Assembly (NCBI RefSeq): GCF_037201965.1
Contig: NZ_CP147518.1
Coordinates: forward strand, 5,945,001-6,009,000
Length of the DNA: 64,000 nucleotides
From: Spirosoma sp. SC4-14
GTDB lineage: Bacteria > Bacteroidota > Bacteroidia > Cytophagales > Spirosomataceae
Reading direction: 5' to 3'
Shown here: piece by piece, positions 1 to 7,977 of the stretch
How the letters are laid out: each line of letters opens with the position of its first letter
Position numbering within the stretch: the first letter of the stretch is position 1
The notes under the pieces: model-generated
Told to the model about the DNA's origin: nothing
Seen by the model: the letters and a program-made list of their open reading frames with translations, nothing else
The model's database searches: none
Made by a program: the position numbers and the translations under genes

Positions 1-2
1 TG

Positions 3-479
3 ATTGAAGTAATGGGTCGCGATTCAGGCTACATCGCCATTCAGTCGGGCATTGCGGGAGGGGCCGAGCTAGTGATGGTTCCCGAAGTGCTAACGCCCAT
101 TTCGGAAGTTGTTGAAACCCTTAAATCGGGCTGGAGCCGTCAGAAATCGTCGTCCATTGTTGTCATTGCGGAAGGCGAAGAAGCCGGTATTGCTACTGAA
201 ATTGCGGCCAAAATTCGTCAGCAGGTCGAATCTAATATCGACATGCGGGTTACAACGCTGGGCCATATTCAGCGGGGTGGTATTCCAACTGCCTACGATC
301 GGATTCTGGCTAGTCGACTGGGACTTGGCGCATTGGAAGGCCTAATGAATGGCGAGAAAAACGTAATGGCTGGTATTGTCAACAACGAACTGGTATACAC
401 GCCCTTCCGCGACACAATCCGCTTGCCTAAGCCAATCAATGAAGATTTGCTCCGAATGGTGAAGATTCTGAGCGTGTAG
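3..479 (+). CDS. pfkA: 6-phosphofructokinase, C-terminal part
   Basis: ATP-dependent phosphofructokinase of glycolysis (fructose-6-phosphate to fructose-1,6-bisphosphate), cytoplasmic. Only the C-terminal half is present; the frame is open from the window edge and ends with TAG. The MGR triplet near the left edge corresponds to the fructose-6-phosphate-binding Met-Gly-Arg of PfkA, and LGHIQRGG followed by a Y-D-R supplies the conserved His/Arg substrate contacts. It runs convergently with the YdcF-like gene; a hairpin at 492-540 separates the two. Family assignment is firm; the N-terminal ATP-binding half cannot be inspected. Confidence 0.95.
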   Translation: MEVMGRDSGYIAIQSGIAGGAELVMVPEVLTPISEVVETLKSGWSRQKSSSIVVIAEGEEAGIATEIAAKIRQQVESNIDMRVTTLGHIQRGGIPTAYDRILASRLGLGALEGLMNGEKNVMAGIVNNELVYTPFRDTIRLPKPINEDLLRMVKILSV

Positions 480-491
480 ACTACTAGACCT

Positions 492-540
492 GGACATTGG
501 ACATTGGATGCTGAATATTGGTATCTAATGTCTAATATCC
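492..540. repeat. Intergenic inverted repeat between pfkA and the YdcF gene
   Basis: The left arm 492-509 is built from the repeated word ACATTGG; the right arm 523-540 is its complement. Seventeen of 18 positions pair, two of them G-U, around a 13-nt loop. It lies between two convergent genes, so a bidirectional terminator role is likely. It belongs to the hairpin family described in the findings. Confidence 0.7.
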
Positions 541-563
541 ACAATCTAACCTCCACTCATTGT

Positions 564-1343
564 TTAGAGATAGCCAACGATTTTATACATGATGTAGCCA
601 ACCAACTCCTTCATTAAATAGTAGGATCTGGCAAGGCTATCTTCATTCGGGAATAGCCATTCGGTAGGCATAAACGATCGACGGCTACTAACAAACGCAC
701 CGGGAAACGGAAGAACAGAAACGCCTTCTTTCTGAAAACAGGCAACGGCCCGACGCATGTGTGAGGCCGATGTTACCAGAATATACTGGCTGGCAGGAAA
801 ATACCTGTGGAGCATAGCCGCCGAAAAAACTGCGTTTTCGTGAGTATTTCGGGATTTATTTTCGAGTACGATATCGTTCGGCCGAACCCCCGCCATTATT
901 AAAAATTTTGCGGCCATGTGTCCTTCATCGTTGACGCTTTTTCTCTGGAAAGGTAAATCGCCAGCGCCACCACTAATCAGTATTTTCTGAACCGCTCCTC
1001 GTTTGTATAAATAAAGTGCCTGGCCCGCCCGGTCGGCTTCGCGGCTTAGCAAAACCCGATCATCTGGGGTTTCTTTCATCCCATTAATAATACCTCCTGT
1101 AAGCACCACCGCCACTTTTTTTGTCGAATCGGTCGGAATTTGCGTTGGCGGATACTCCCACCATAATTCCAGCTCGTTGACCAGAAATGAGTTGCCAAAC
1201 ACATACAATAAGGCAAGAGTCACACCAACCAGTCGTTGTCGGAGAACGGCGTTTTTTGTAAAAAAAGCCAGCAGTAAACCGGCAAAAAGCCAGCAAGCTG
1301 GCGTTAGCAAATAATAAAGTGTTTTAGAAAAGAAATAAAACAT
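564..1343 (-). CDS. YdcF/ElyC-like DUF218 membrane protein
   Basis: 259 aa. The N-terminus has two hydrophobic segments (about residues 10-30 and 35-55), then a DUF218 domain from about residue 75 (VAVVLTGGI, then LISGGAGD, then a ENKSRNTHENA-type motif and LVTSASHMRRA). This is the SanA/ElyC/YdcF fold, linked in other bacteria to envelope and undecaprenyl-phosphate metabolism. The domain faces the periplasm in relatives. The substrate is unknown here. It is a single gene, convergent with pfkA and divergent from the TlpA-like gene. Confidence 0.85.
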   Translation of the reverse strand: MFYFFSKTLYYLLTPACWLFAGLLLAFFTKNAVLRQRLVGVTLALLYVFGNSFLVNELELWWEYPPTQIPTDSTKKVAVVLTGGIINGMKETPDDRVLLSREADRAGQALYLYKRGAVQKILISGGAGDLPFQRKSVNDEGHMAAKFLIMAGVRPNDIVLENKSRNTHENAVFSAAMLHRYFPASQYILVTSASHMRRAVACFQKEGVSVLPFPGAFVSSRRSFMPTEWLFPNEDSLARSYYLMKELVGYIMYKIVGYL

Positions 1344-1400
1344 AGACTAGAGTAAGCGTGGCAGGCGTTTTGTAGAAGATAAATCTTACACGAAATGATG

Positions 1401-1408
1401 TAAATTTG
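1401..1408 (+). promoter_or_regulatory. -7 element of the TlpA-like gene
   Basis: TAAATTTG matches the Bacteroidetes TAnnTTTG -7 consensus and lies 35 nt before the ATG at 1444. No well-spaced TTTG -33 element is clear. Confidence 0.5.
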
Positions 1409-1443
1409 TCTCTATTCCGCTGCGAAGATACACATCCGCCTGT

Positions 1444-2913
1444 ATGAAAAACCTGTTTCTCACCGTCCTGTCTGGCTTATTTCTGACAACCAGCTCACTG
1501 GCCCAATCATCTACATCATCCAATCAACCCGAAGGCTTTAAAATAACGGGGCAAATCAAAGGGGTTAACGATACGACCTGCGTATTGGCGCACTATTTTG
1601 GGGCAACTCAATATATTCCTAAAGACACGGCTCGTGTTGATGCCAATGGAAACATGGTTTTTGAAGGAAAAAAAAGTCTGCCCGAGGGTTTGTATATGGT
1701 CGTTGCCCCAAAAAACCGTTACATCCAGTTTTTGATGACCAGCGACCAGGACTTCTCGTTCCAGACCGATACAACAAACGTCATCAAGAGTATGAAAGTG
1801 ACAGGATCGAAAGAGAACGAGCTTTTCTACGCCTACCAGCAAGGGCTTGCCAATTTCTACGATGAATCGAAAGCCCTTGACACCGAGCGAAAATTACGAA
1901 ACGATGCTACAACAGCCGCCATGGTCAATCAGAAAATGAGCGACTTGCAAAAAAGAGCGCAGGCCTTTCGCGATCAGTTTTTTAAGGAAAACAACGGCAC
2001 ATTTGCGGCAAAACTCATCAAAGCTTCGGCCGAACCCGATGTGCCACCAGCCCCTAAAGCCGCCAACGGCCGTCCCGATTCGTCCTGGGTTTTTAATTAC
2101 TTTAAAAGCCACTTCTGGGACGATTACGACTTTTCGGACGAGCGGTTTGTGCGCACGCCAATTCTGCAAACAAAGCTGGACCGGTACATTAAAGAGCTAA
2201 CGGTACAAAACGCCGACTCCCTGATCAAATCTGCCGATTTTGTGGTTGGCAAAGCCCAGGCGGGTAAAAGCAAAGAGACATTGTCGTATGCTGTCTGGTA
2301 TATTACGAGCCAGTACGAACGGCCTAAAGTGATGGGAACCGACGGCCTGTTTGTGCATATGTTCGAAAAATACTATGCTACCGGCATCATGCCGGTTACC
2401 GACTCGTCTACCATTAAAAACATTGGCGAACGGGTAAAAACGCTGAAGCCCCTATTGGTTGGGAAAACACTGCCAGCTCCTGCCGTAAGCGACACTCTGC
2501 GCCGACCTATTACCTTTCAGAACCTCAAGGCCGATTACACCGTTTTCTTTTTCTATGACCCTCATTGTGGCCATTGCCGGGAAAGTGCACCAAAAATTCA
2601 AAAGTTTGCCGATACGTATAAAGGAAAAGGTGCCGATGTAGTAGCTATCGCTATTGACCAGAGTCCCGAAGAATGGAAGAAGTTCATTAAGGAATTTAAG
2701 CTCGGCAATGTGATCAACGGTTACGATTATACCTACCGGACCGACTATCGGCATCAGTACGATGTCTGGACAACACCCACGGTATATGTTGTCGATAAAA
2801 ACAAGAAAATCCTGGCCCGCAATCTCCCCGTCGATCAGATCGAAGATTTCATGCTTTTCCATAAACGCCAGCAGGCATCCCAAAAGCCCGCAACGGCGAG
2901 TGTGAAAAAATAA
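1444..2913 (+). CDS. Secreted TlpA-family thiol-disulfide oxidoreductase (DUF4369-type)
   Basis: 489 aa with a cleavable signal peptide (MKNLFLTVLSGLFLTTSSLAQ). The N-terminal region, about residues 30-140, resembles DUF4369; a helical middle section follows. The C-terminal thioredoxin fold starts near residue 345 and carries the redox motif C375-G-H-C378, with the conserved TTPTVYVVD cis-Pro loop downstream. Periplasmic or surface-exposed, it is expected to reduce or isomerise disulfides. Such proteins are abundant in Bacteroidota and their substrates are mostly unknown. The gene is monocistronic, with a hairpin straight after the stop. Confidence 0.88.
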   Translation: MKNLFLTVLSGLFLTTSSLAQSSTSSNQPEGFKITGQIKGVNDTTCVLAHYFGATQYIPKDTARVDANGNMVFEGKKSLPEGLYMVVAPKNRYIQFLMTSDQDFSFQTDTTNVIKSMKVTGSKENELFYAYQQGLANFYDESKALDTERKLRNDATTAAMVNQKMSDLQKRAQAFRDQFFKENNGTFAAKLIKASAEPDVPPAPKAANGRPDSSWVFNYFKSHFWDDYDFSDERFVRTPILQTKLDRYIKELTVQNADSLIKSADFVVGKAQAGKSKETLSYAVWYITSQYERPKVMGTDGLFVHMFEKYYATGIMPVTDSSTIKNIGERVKTLKPLLVGKTLPAPAVSDTLRRPITFQNLKADYTVFFFYDPHCGHCRESAPKIQKFADTYKGKGADVVAIAIDQSPEEWKKFIKEFKLGNVINGYDYTYRTDYRHQYDVWTTPTVYVVDKNKKILARNLPVDQIEDFMLFHKRQQASQKPATASVKK

Positions 2914-2966
2914 TTGTTGAATGGTGAATGATTGAATTGAAGATTATATTCAACAATTCAATCATT
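2913..2966. repeat. Intergenic inverted repeat after the TlpA-like gene
   Basis: Two alternative hairpins overlap: 2913-2922 with 2948-2957 (10/10), and 2927-2939 with 2954-2966 (13/13). Arms are made of GAATGATTGAATTG-type words. The right arm covers the stop codon of the convergent DUF58 gene, so it can serve as terminator for both genes. Confidence 0.65.
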
Positions 2967-3873
2967 TCATTTTCGTTCGTTTCACCAGATAAGAAGTCAG
3001 GATCTGGTCGAAGCCCTGGGCGATGTCGGCCTCTATGAAATCAATTTTATACTGACCGCAACGCATTTTCAGATCCTGAAAATAAGACTTTACGGCTTCC
3101 TGATACGACTCCCGAATCTGCCCTGGTTGTAGTTTCACACTTTCGCCGGTTTCGAGGTCGATAAACTCATAAGGCCGCTCGTCAAACGCAAACTCTTCTT
3201 CTGTTTTTTTATCGGTAACATGAAACAGTAATACTTCATGCAGATTATGCCGAAGGTGTTGCAGCGCCGAGAACAACGCATCTGATTTATCGGCATTTTC
3301 AAACATATCGCTGAAAATAACAACCAGAGAGCGCTTATTAATTTTTTCGGCAACCTGGTGAATCACATCAGCCGCCGACGTTTTGCGCAATGGTTTTGGC
3401 TGCTGCATTAACTGATCGAGTTGCGTAAACAGCTTATGCACATGGGATGGTGTCGATTTAACCGGCGTCTGAATATCAATAGAATCGGCAAATGTTGTCA
3501 GGCTAACAGCATCTTTCTGGCGTTGTAACATATAGGCCAGACAGGCAGCCGCCATCACACTGAATGTTATTTTCCCATAGCTTGATTCGGGATAATACAT
3601 CGACGACGACGTATCGATCAGCAAATGGCAACGAAGGTTCGTTTCTTCCTCATACCGTTTGACAAATAGCTTTTCGGTTTTTCCGTACACCTTCCAGTCG
3701 ATGTGGCGGGTGGTTTCGCCGGTATTATAGAGCCGATGCTCGGCAAACTCAACCGAAAAACCGTGAAACGGCGATTTATGCAAACCAGTAATAAATCCTT
3801 CTACCAACTGGCGAGCCAGAAACTCAACGTTTCCAAATGAGCGAATCTGACCAAGATTAAGCGTTTGTTTCAT
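2962..3873 (-). CDS. DUF58 domain protein
   Basis: 303 aa, no signal peptide. The DUF58 hallmark HIDWKVYGKTEKLFVKRY is at about residues 58-73, followed by a von Willebrand-A-like segment with D87-T-S-S-S resembling a MIDAS. DUF58 proteins normally accompany a MoxR AAA ATPase and Batch (BatA/B) genes; none of those partners is in this window. A role as a metal-binding adaptor in envelope stress or protein maturation is inferred from the family only. Confidence 0.85.
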   Translation of the reverse strand: MKQTLNLGQIRSFGNVEFLARQLVEGFITGLHKSPFHGFSVEFAEHRLYNTGETTRHIDWKVYGKTEKLFVKRYEEETNLRCHLLIDTSSSMYYPESSYGKITFSVMAAACLAYMLQRQKDAVSLTTFADSIDIQTPVKSTPSHVHKLFTQLDQLMQQPKPLRKTSAADVIHQVAEKINKRSLVVIFSDMFENADKSDALFSALQHLRHNLHEVLLFHVTDKKTEEEFAFDERPYEFIDLETGESVKLQPGQIRESYQEAVKSYFQDLKMRCGQYKIDFIEADIAQGFDQILTSYLVKRTKMK

Positions 3874-4054
3874 AATGAAGCCGGGGCTACAGGTTTATCG
3901 GTATGGAGTTAACGACAAAATGAATAGCCAGCGTGCCTACAAACTACAAATCAAATATCGGATAACAAAAAAGAACCGTTCAACGCCGGCGTCAGGAATT
4001 GCACGGTTAAGCGTTGAACGGTTCAGCAGCAGTATACGGCAGTAGCCGTATGAA

Positions 4055-4495
4055 TTACAGAGCAGGCTCCAGCAACGACTGGAAAGCCTCAGGTGTGTTA
4101 AACTGGGGTGCCGGTGAAAAAGCAGCAAGTTCGCGACCTTTCCCAACAACCCGAAGCGACACATTGGCAACTCCTTTAGAGACCATGCCAAGAGCGCGGG
4201 CGGCCGCATAGGTAAGATCTATTACACGGCCTTTTGCAAACGGTCCCCTATCGTTGATTCGTACAATTACCGAGCGTTGATTGTCTAGATTTGTGACTTC
4301 AACCAATGTGTTTAGTGGTAATGAACGGTGGGCACCTTCTAGGGCTTCTGCGCTAACGCGTTCGCCATAAGCGGTCTTACGACCATTGAACTTCTTGGAA
4401 TAAAAAGACGCTTTGCCTTTCTGTATGAGGCTCGGAAGAGCCTCCGCCGGGTTTATACTGCTAAAAAACAGCATAAGGGACATGATATAACTCAT
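4055..4495 (-). CDS. RlpA-like double-psi beta-barrel protein
   Basis: 146 aa; a hydrophobic N-terminus ending near AEA (about residue 19) suggests export. The RlpA fold spans about residues 25-118: GKASFYSKKFNGRKTAYGE, then LNTLVEVTNL, NDRGPF (81-86) and VIDLT with Asp93. RlpA-type proteins are septal or rare lipoprotein lytic transglycosylases acting on naked glycan strands. This copy has no SPOR domain, so it is a minimal form. Enzymatic activity is inferred. A short C-terminal tail of about 25 residues is unlike anything I recognise. Confidence 0.82.
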   Translation of the reverse strand: MSYIMSLMLFFSSINPAEALPSLIQKGKASFYSKKFNGRKTAYGERVSAEALEGAHRSLPLNTLVEVTNLDNQRSVIVRINDRGPFAKGRVIDLTYAAARALGMVSKGVANVSLRVVGKGRELAAFSPAPQFNTPEAFQSLLEPAL

Positions 4496-4722
4496 ACAGC
4501 TTTTGGTTACGTGAAAAAAATAAACGAAGGCAAATCAGCAATATGCTCCGATCTCCTCCGTCCCCAAAAAGTGCAATTCCTACAAAACAAAGATAAAGGA
4601 AACCTGCCTAACGGCCAAGCTTTTAGCAAAAAAACTGTGGAATGGCCTCTACAACTCTATTAACATTCGGGGTTATTTTACCCCGAAATATATTTATGGT
4701 CATAATTTTTGTAATGCCTCAA

Positions 4723-4741
4723 TAGACCGTATCTTTAGCGT
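4723..4741 (+). promoter_or_regulatory. Probable promoter of the PUR/DUF3276 gene
   Basis: Upstream of the GTG start there is a TTTG, an 18-nt spacer, and then TATCTTTA, one mismatch from TAnnTTTG. The remaining intergenic DNA (4496-4768) holds a small CGGGGT...ACCCCG hairpin near 4670-4688 and nothing else I can name. Confidence 0.35.
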
Positions 4742-4768
4742 TCATGAACGTACTAAACCTCACTGATT

Positions 4769-5089
4769 GTGGACGAAAGAGAACGAGAGAAGATCTATTC
4801 CAAGCGGGTTCGGGCGGGTAAACGGACGTATTTTTTCGACGTCAAATCAACTCGCGGCAATGACTACTACCTTACCATTACCGAAAGCCGACGGCACCCT
4901 CAGGGCGATGGCTTTATCTATGAAAAGCATAAGCTTTTTCTGTATAAAGAAGACTTCGATAAATTCATCGAAGCGCTACAGGAAACAGTAGATCATGTCA
5001 AAACCGAACTCATGCCTGATGTCGATTTTGAGCAGTTCGCCCAACGCGATGAGCAGGACGACTTCGCCAGTGAATTAAAGTGGGAATAA
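4769..5089 (+). CDS. PUR-family DNA/RNA-binding protein (DUF3276)
   Basis: 106 aa, typical full length for the Bacteroidota DUF3276/PUR protein. It has a single PUR-alpha-like repeat: KRVRAGKRTYFFDVKSTRGNDYYLTITESRR, then HKLFLYKEDFDKF. The start is GTG; the nearby ATG at 4744 is in another frame. The family binds single-stranded nucleic acid (as in Borrelia BpuR), here probably a small regulator; targets are unknown. It stands alone and is followed by an intrinsic terminator at 5168-5197. Confidence 0.88.
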   Translation: MDEREREKIYSKRVRAGKRTYFFDVKSTRGNDYYLTITESRRHPQGDGFIYEKHKLFLYKEDFDKFIEALQETVDHVKTELMPDVDFEQFAQRDEQDDFASELKWE

Positions 5090-5167
5090 TGAATCTTTAC
5101 GTTTATTTGATGAGCTAACTGTACCTCTCCTACCTTAATCCTTGAATTTGTCTCCTCCGATTCATCA

Positions 5168-5197
5168 AGCCTTAGCCCCGCGCTAAAGGCTTTTTTT
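5168..5197 (+). terminator. Intrinsic terminator after the PUR gene
   Basis: AGCCTTAGC and GCTAAAGGCT pair around a short CCCGC loop with one bulge, followed by a run of T. Confidence 0.8.
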
Positions 5198-5225
5198 GTG
5201 GTCCGCCTTTAGGGATGTATTTTTG
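5195..5225 (+). promoter_or_regulatory. ychF promoter
   Basis: TTTG, a 19-nt spacer and TATTTTTG at 5218-5225 form a good Bacteroidetes promoter. The expected transcript start near 5232 leaves a leader of about 90 nt containing the long hairpin at 5242-5312. Confidence 0.6.
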
Positions 5226-5241
5226 CAGAAAACTAAAGAGT

Positions 5242-5312
5242 GAAAGAGCGAAAGAATGAAAGAGTGAGTACTATTGGATGGATTTTTCACTCTTTCATTC
5301 TTTCGCTCTTTC
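5242..5312. repeat. Perfect 26-bp inverted repeat in the ychF leader
   Basis: Left arm 5242-5267 and right arm 5287-5312 are perfectly complementary over 26 bp with a 19-nt loop. Arms consist of GAAAGAG/GAATGAAAGAG words. The hairpin ends 11 nt before the ychF ATG and lies downstream of the predicted promoter, so it should be transcribed. Confidence 0.85.
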
Positions 5313-5323
5313 GCATTTGAACT

Positions 5324-6424
5324 ATGGGTTTACAATGTGGTATCGTGGGTTTGCCTAATGTTGGCAAATCCACGTTGTTCAATGCAATATCGAGTGGAAA
5401 GGCCGAAGCCGCCAACTATCCATTCTGCACAATAGAACCAAACGTCGGTGTGGTAACCGTACCCGACGAACGGCTTAACGCACTCGAAAGTCTGGTTAAG
5501 CCGCAGAAGGTAGTACCAACCATTATCGAGTTTGTCGATATTGCCGGGCTGGTGAAAGGCGCTAGTCAGGGAGCAGGTCTGGGCAACAAATTCCTGGCTA
5601 ATATTCGGGAGGTCGATGCTATCGTACACGTAATCCGGTGCTTCGAAGACGAGAACATCGTACACGTCGAAGGAAAGGTCAATCCGGTAGCCGACAAGGA
5701 AATTATCGACGCCGAACTCCAGCTAAAAGATCTGGAATCGGTCGACAAAAAAATTCAGCGCATTGCCAAGGCGGCCCAGGTGGGCGATGCCAAAGCCAAA
5801 GCCGAAGTACAGACACTGAAGCTCTACAAAGAAGCCCTGGAAGCAGGCAAAAGCGCCCGTACGGTACAGGTATCGCCCGAAGAACGCGACGCTGCCATCG
5901 GCGAACTCTCGTTGCTGACCGTTAAGCCCGTTATCTACGTAGCCAATGTAGACGAAGGTTCGCTGCCAAACGGCAATAGTTACTCCGACACCCTGCGCGA
6001 AGCCGTTAAAGACGAAGGAGCCGAAGTAATTATTATTAGCGCCAGCATCGAATCGCAAATCGCCGAAATGGAAGATCCCGACGAGCGCGAACTGTTCCTG
6101 AGCGAGTATGGCTTAACCGAATCGGGGCTGAGCAAACTAATCAAAGCGTCGTATAAACTGCTGGGGCTCATCACCTATTTCACTGCCGGAGTTAAAGAAG
6201 TGCGGGCCTGGACGATTCACCGGGGTTGGAAAGCACCCCAGGCCGCCGGTGTTATTCACTCCGATTTCGAGAAAAAATTCATCCGGGCGCAGGTAATGAA
6301 ACTGCCCGACTTTGAACAGTTCAAAACCGAATCGGCTGTTCGCGAAGCCGGTAAGCTGGCCGTTGAAGGAAAAGAATATGTTGTGCAGGATGGCGACATT
6401 ATGGAATTCCTGCACGGAGCATAA
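5324..6424 (+). CDS. ychF: YchF/Ola1-type redox-regulated ATPase
   Basis: 366 aa, the usual length for YchF. P-loop GLPNVGKS is at residues 9-16, the switch motif FVDIAGLVKGASQGAGLGN follows, and NVDE replaces the GTPase NKxD, which is the reason YchF prefers ATP over GTP. A helical insertion spans about residues 115-165 and a TGS domain occupies about 280-366 (FFTAGVKEVRAWTIHRG). It is a cytoplasmic ribosome-associated translation factor linked to stress responses. It is convergent with the DUF5103 gene; a 42-nt hairpin separates them. Confidence 0.97.
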   Translation: MGLQCGIVGLPNVGKSTLFNAISSGKAEAANYPFCTIEPNVGVVTVPDERLNALESLVKPQKVVPTIIEFVDIAGLVKGASQGAGLGNKFLANIREVDAIVHVIRCFEDENIVHVEGKVNPVADKEIIDAELQLKDLESVDKKIQRIAKAAQVGDAKAKAEVQTLKLYKEALEAGKSARTVQVSPEERDAAIGELSLLTVKPVIYVANVDEGSLPNGNSYSDTLREAVKDEGAEVIIISASIESQIAEMEDPDERELFLSEYGLTESGLSKLIKASYKLLGLITYFTAGVKEVRAWTIHRGWKAPQAAGVIHSDFEKKFIRAQVMKLPDFEQFKTESAVREAGKLAVEGKEYVVQDGDIMEFLHGA

Positions 6425-6501
6425 AGCTGTTCTTTAGACAAATGTGTCTGAATTAACTATTGAGCATAGTCTCACTTTTTGCAAAACGCTGCGCAAACGT
6501 A

Positions 6502-6543
6502 AACATGCTCCCTAAGATTTCATGAAATCCTAGGGAGCATGTT
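6502..6543. terminator. Bidirectional hairpin between ychF and the DUF5103 gene
   Basis: A nearly perfect 42-nt palindrome: AACATGCTCCCTA pairs with TAGGGAGCATGTT, and the inner ATTTCA/TGAAAT continues the stem (one mismatch overall). It lies between convergent genes. Confidence 0.75.
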
Positions 6544-6548
6544 CGTAG

Positions 6549-7847
6549 TTACTTGCGTTTATTGACGCCCAGTCGCTGATAGGCAATCAGTTGATCGGCG
6601 CGGGCAGCCGGTGGCCGGTGATAGACAAACACTTCGTAGTCGTTTTCGGTCGATGAATAGTTTCCTTCTATGTAGCTTTCATCGACTTTGGGCGGGTCTG
6701 TAGTTGTCTGTATGGCATAATCGTAGTTATAAACGCCCTGCTTCAAAAAAATAGAGGCCCGATAGGCTTCCAGAATTGCATCGTAGGTCATTCGGTTGCG
6801 ATCGTTCAGATGCCAGAAATTAAATGCGCCGTTAACATATACATCAACGCCGGGTAGCTCGGGGATTTTCAGTGTAAATACGGTTTCGATGTAATCGGCA
6901 TTGGTCTGGCCGTTGCCGGTTTCGCGCTGGTCGATGACAAACATTCCGTTAAAATCATCACTCTGAATATAAGCCCCCTGGCTTCGTGGCTTGTCGACCT
7001 GCACGTAGGCTACATTATGGTCGGCATTTCGGTCGATACGGTCGATATAGTTAGCGCGGGAGAGCACCGTTCGTGTATCGAAAAACCGAAATTCATTTCC
7101 CCCTGGCATATTGTTACTCAGGTCGATTAGTCGGTATTGCAACACCTGGTCGAACGCCTGGACACTGGTAGGCTTTAGGCCGCGAAGAACCCGATCGTCG
7201 CGATAATTCTGCCGGATCACTACCTTAAAATCGTCCTGAGGAGAAATAACCTGATAGCCTTTGTAGCTGATAGACAGATCGATCTGCTGATCGGAAAACT
7301 GCCGCGACGGATCAGACGAAAACCGAATTCCGGCCGCTACCGTAATTTTGTTCTGGTAAGTACAAAACCGACGTGTGAAAGCGATATTATTCCGATTTCG
7401 TTCGTCGTAAACTACCAGCACATAATTGCCCGGTAGTTTCACACGTGGCACCGTAAACCGATAATGATAATACGGAATCTTAGTGTTGAGCGAAACCTGA
7501 TAGTCGGTAATCGGATTGTCGTTGTATTCATACGTAAATTCAATATCGTTCAGTACCGATCGTTGCCAGTCGGCGTTGCAATGAACAAGTCGCGCTCGAA
7601 ACGATCGATAGTTAGCCGTTAGGTCGTCAAATTCGAGCTGCAAGGGTATCTGTTCGTCGAGCGAAATAACTGGTGGATTAAGCGTTAACGACGGATCGGT
7701 CAGGCTTGTGCCAACCAGTGGATAGAGCAATATCGTCTGAAGTTTAGGGTCGTAGGCTTGATCGATGGTCTGAAGTTGCTGCGCGCTGAGCGACGTTGCC
7801 AACATCCAGGCCAACATCATAACAACCCCTTTGCAGGAAATAGTCAT
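6549..7847 (-). CDS. Type IX secretion system plug protein (DUF5103)
   Basis: 432 aa from the ATG at 7847, chosen because it gives a clean signal peptide (MTISCKGVV...LATSLSAQ); a longer reading from 7898 would put 17 polar residues ahead of it. DUF5103 runs through most of the protein: conserved pieces include LVHCNADW, YEYNDNPITDY, HYRFTVPR and the C-terminal VYVNGAFNFW and GVYNYDYA. Known members (PlugA) close the outer-membrane SprA translocon pore of the type IX system from the periplasmic side. It fits with the CHU_C cargo protein at 35.9 kb. Confidence 0.88.
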   Translation of the reverse strand: MTISCKGVVMMLAWMLATSLSAQQLQTIDQAYDPKLQTILLYPLVGTSLTDPSLTLNPPVISLDEQIPLQLEFDDLTANYRSFRARLVHCNADWQRSVLNDIEFTYEYNDNPITDYQVSLNTKIPYYHYRFTVPRVKLPGNYVLVVYDERNRNNIAFTRRFCTYQNKITVAAGIRFSSDPSRQFSDQQIDLSISYKGYQVISPQDDFKVVIRQNYRDDRVLRGLKPTSVQAFDQVLQYRLIDLSNNMPGGNEFRFFDTRTVLSRANYIDRIDRNADHNVAYVQVDKPRSQGAYIQSDDFNGMFVIDQRETGNGQTNADYIETVFTLKIPELPGVDVYVNGAFNFWHLNDRNRMTYDAILEAYRASIFLKQGVYNYDYAIQTTTDPPKVDESYIEGNYSSTENDYEVFVYHRPPAARADQLIAYQRLGVNKRK

Positions 7848-7936
7848 TCCGTTTCTTTTATGAATTAGGTATATGAACACCGTGGCAAAATGATGCACTC
7901 GCTAAAATGTCAACCGTTGCCTACTATAAAAGTTGG

Positions 7937-7944
7937 TATTTTTG
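7937..7944 (+). promoter_or_regulatory. -7 element of the bestrophin gene
   Basis: TATTTTTG, with TTG 17 nt upstream, lies inside a small GTTGG/CCAAC inverted repeat. It supports the ATG at 7978 as start rather than an upstream one at 7933, which would precede the promoter. Confidence 0.55.
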
Positions 7945-7977
7945 CCAACATTACACATTACTCAACATAATTCCTCT

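Noticed and set aside
4014..4211. Small plus-strand open frames over the RlpA gene
   Set aside because: Shadows of the RlpA coding sequence, whose DPBB motifs are clear on the minus strand.
5242..5312. Reading the GAAAGAG repeats as a simple microsatellite
   Set aside because: The two blocks are exact reverse complements over 26 bp, not direct repeats, so a hairpin is the better description.
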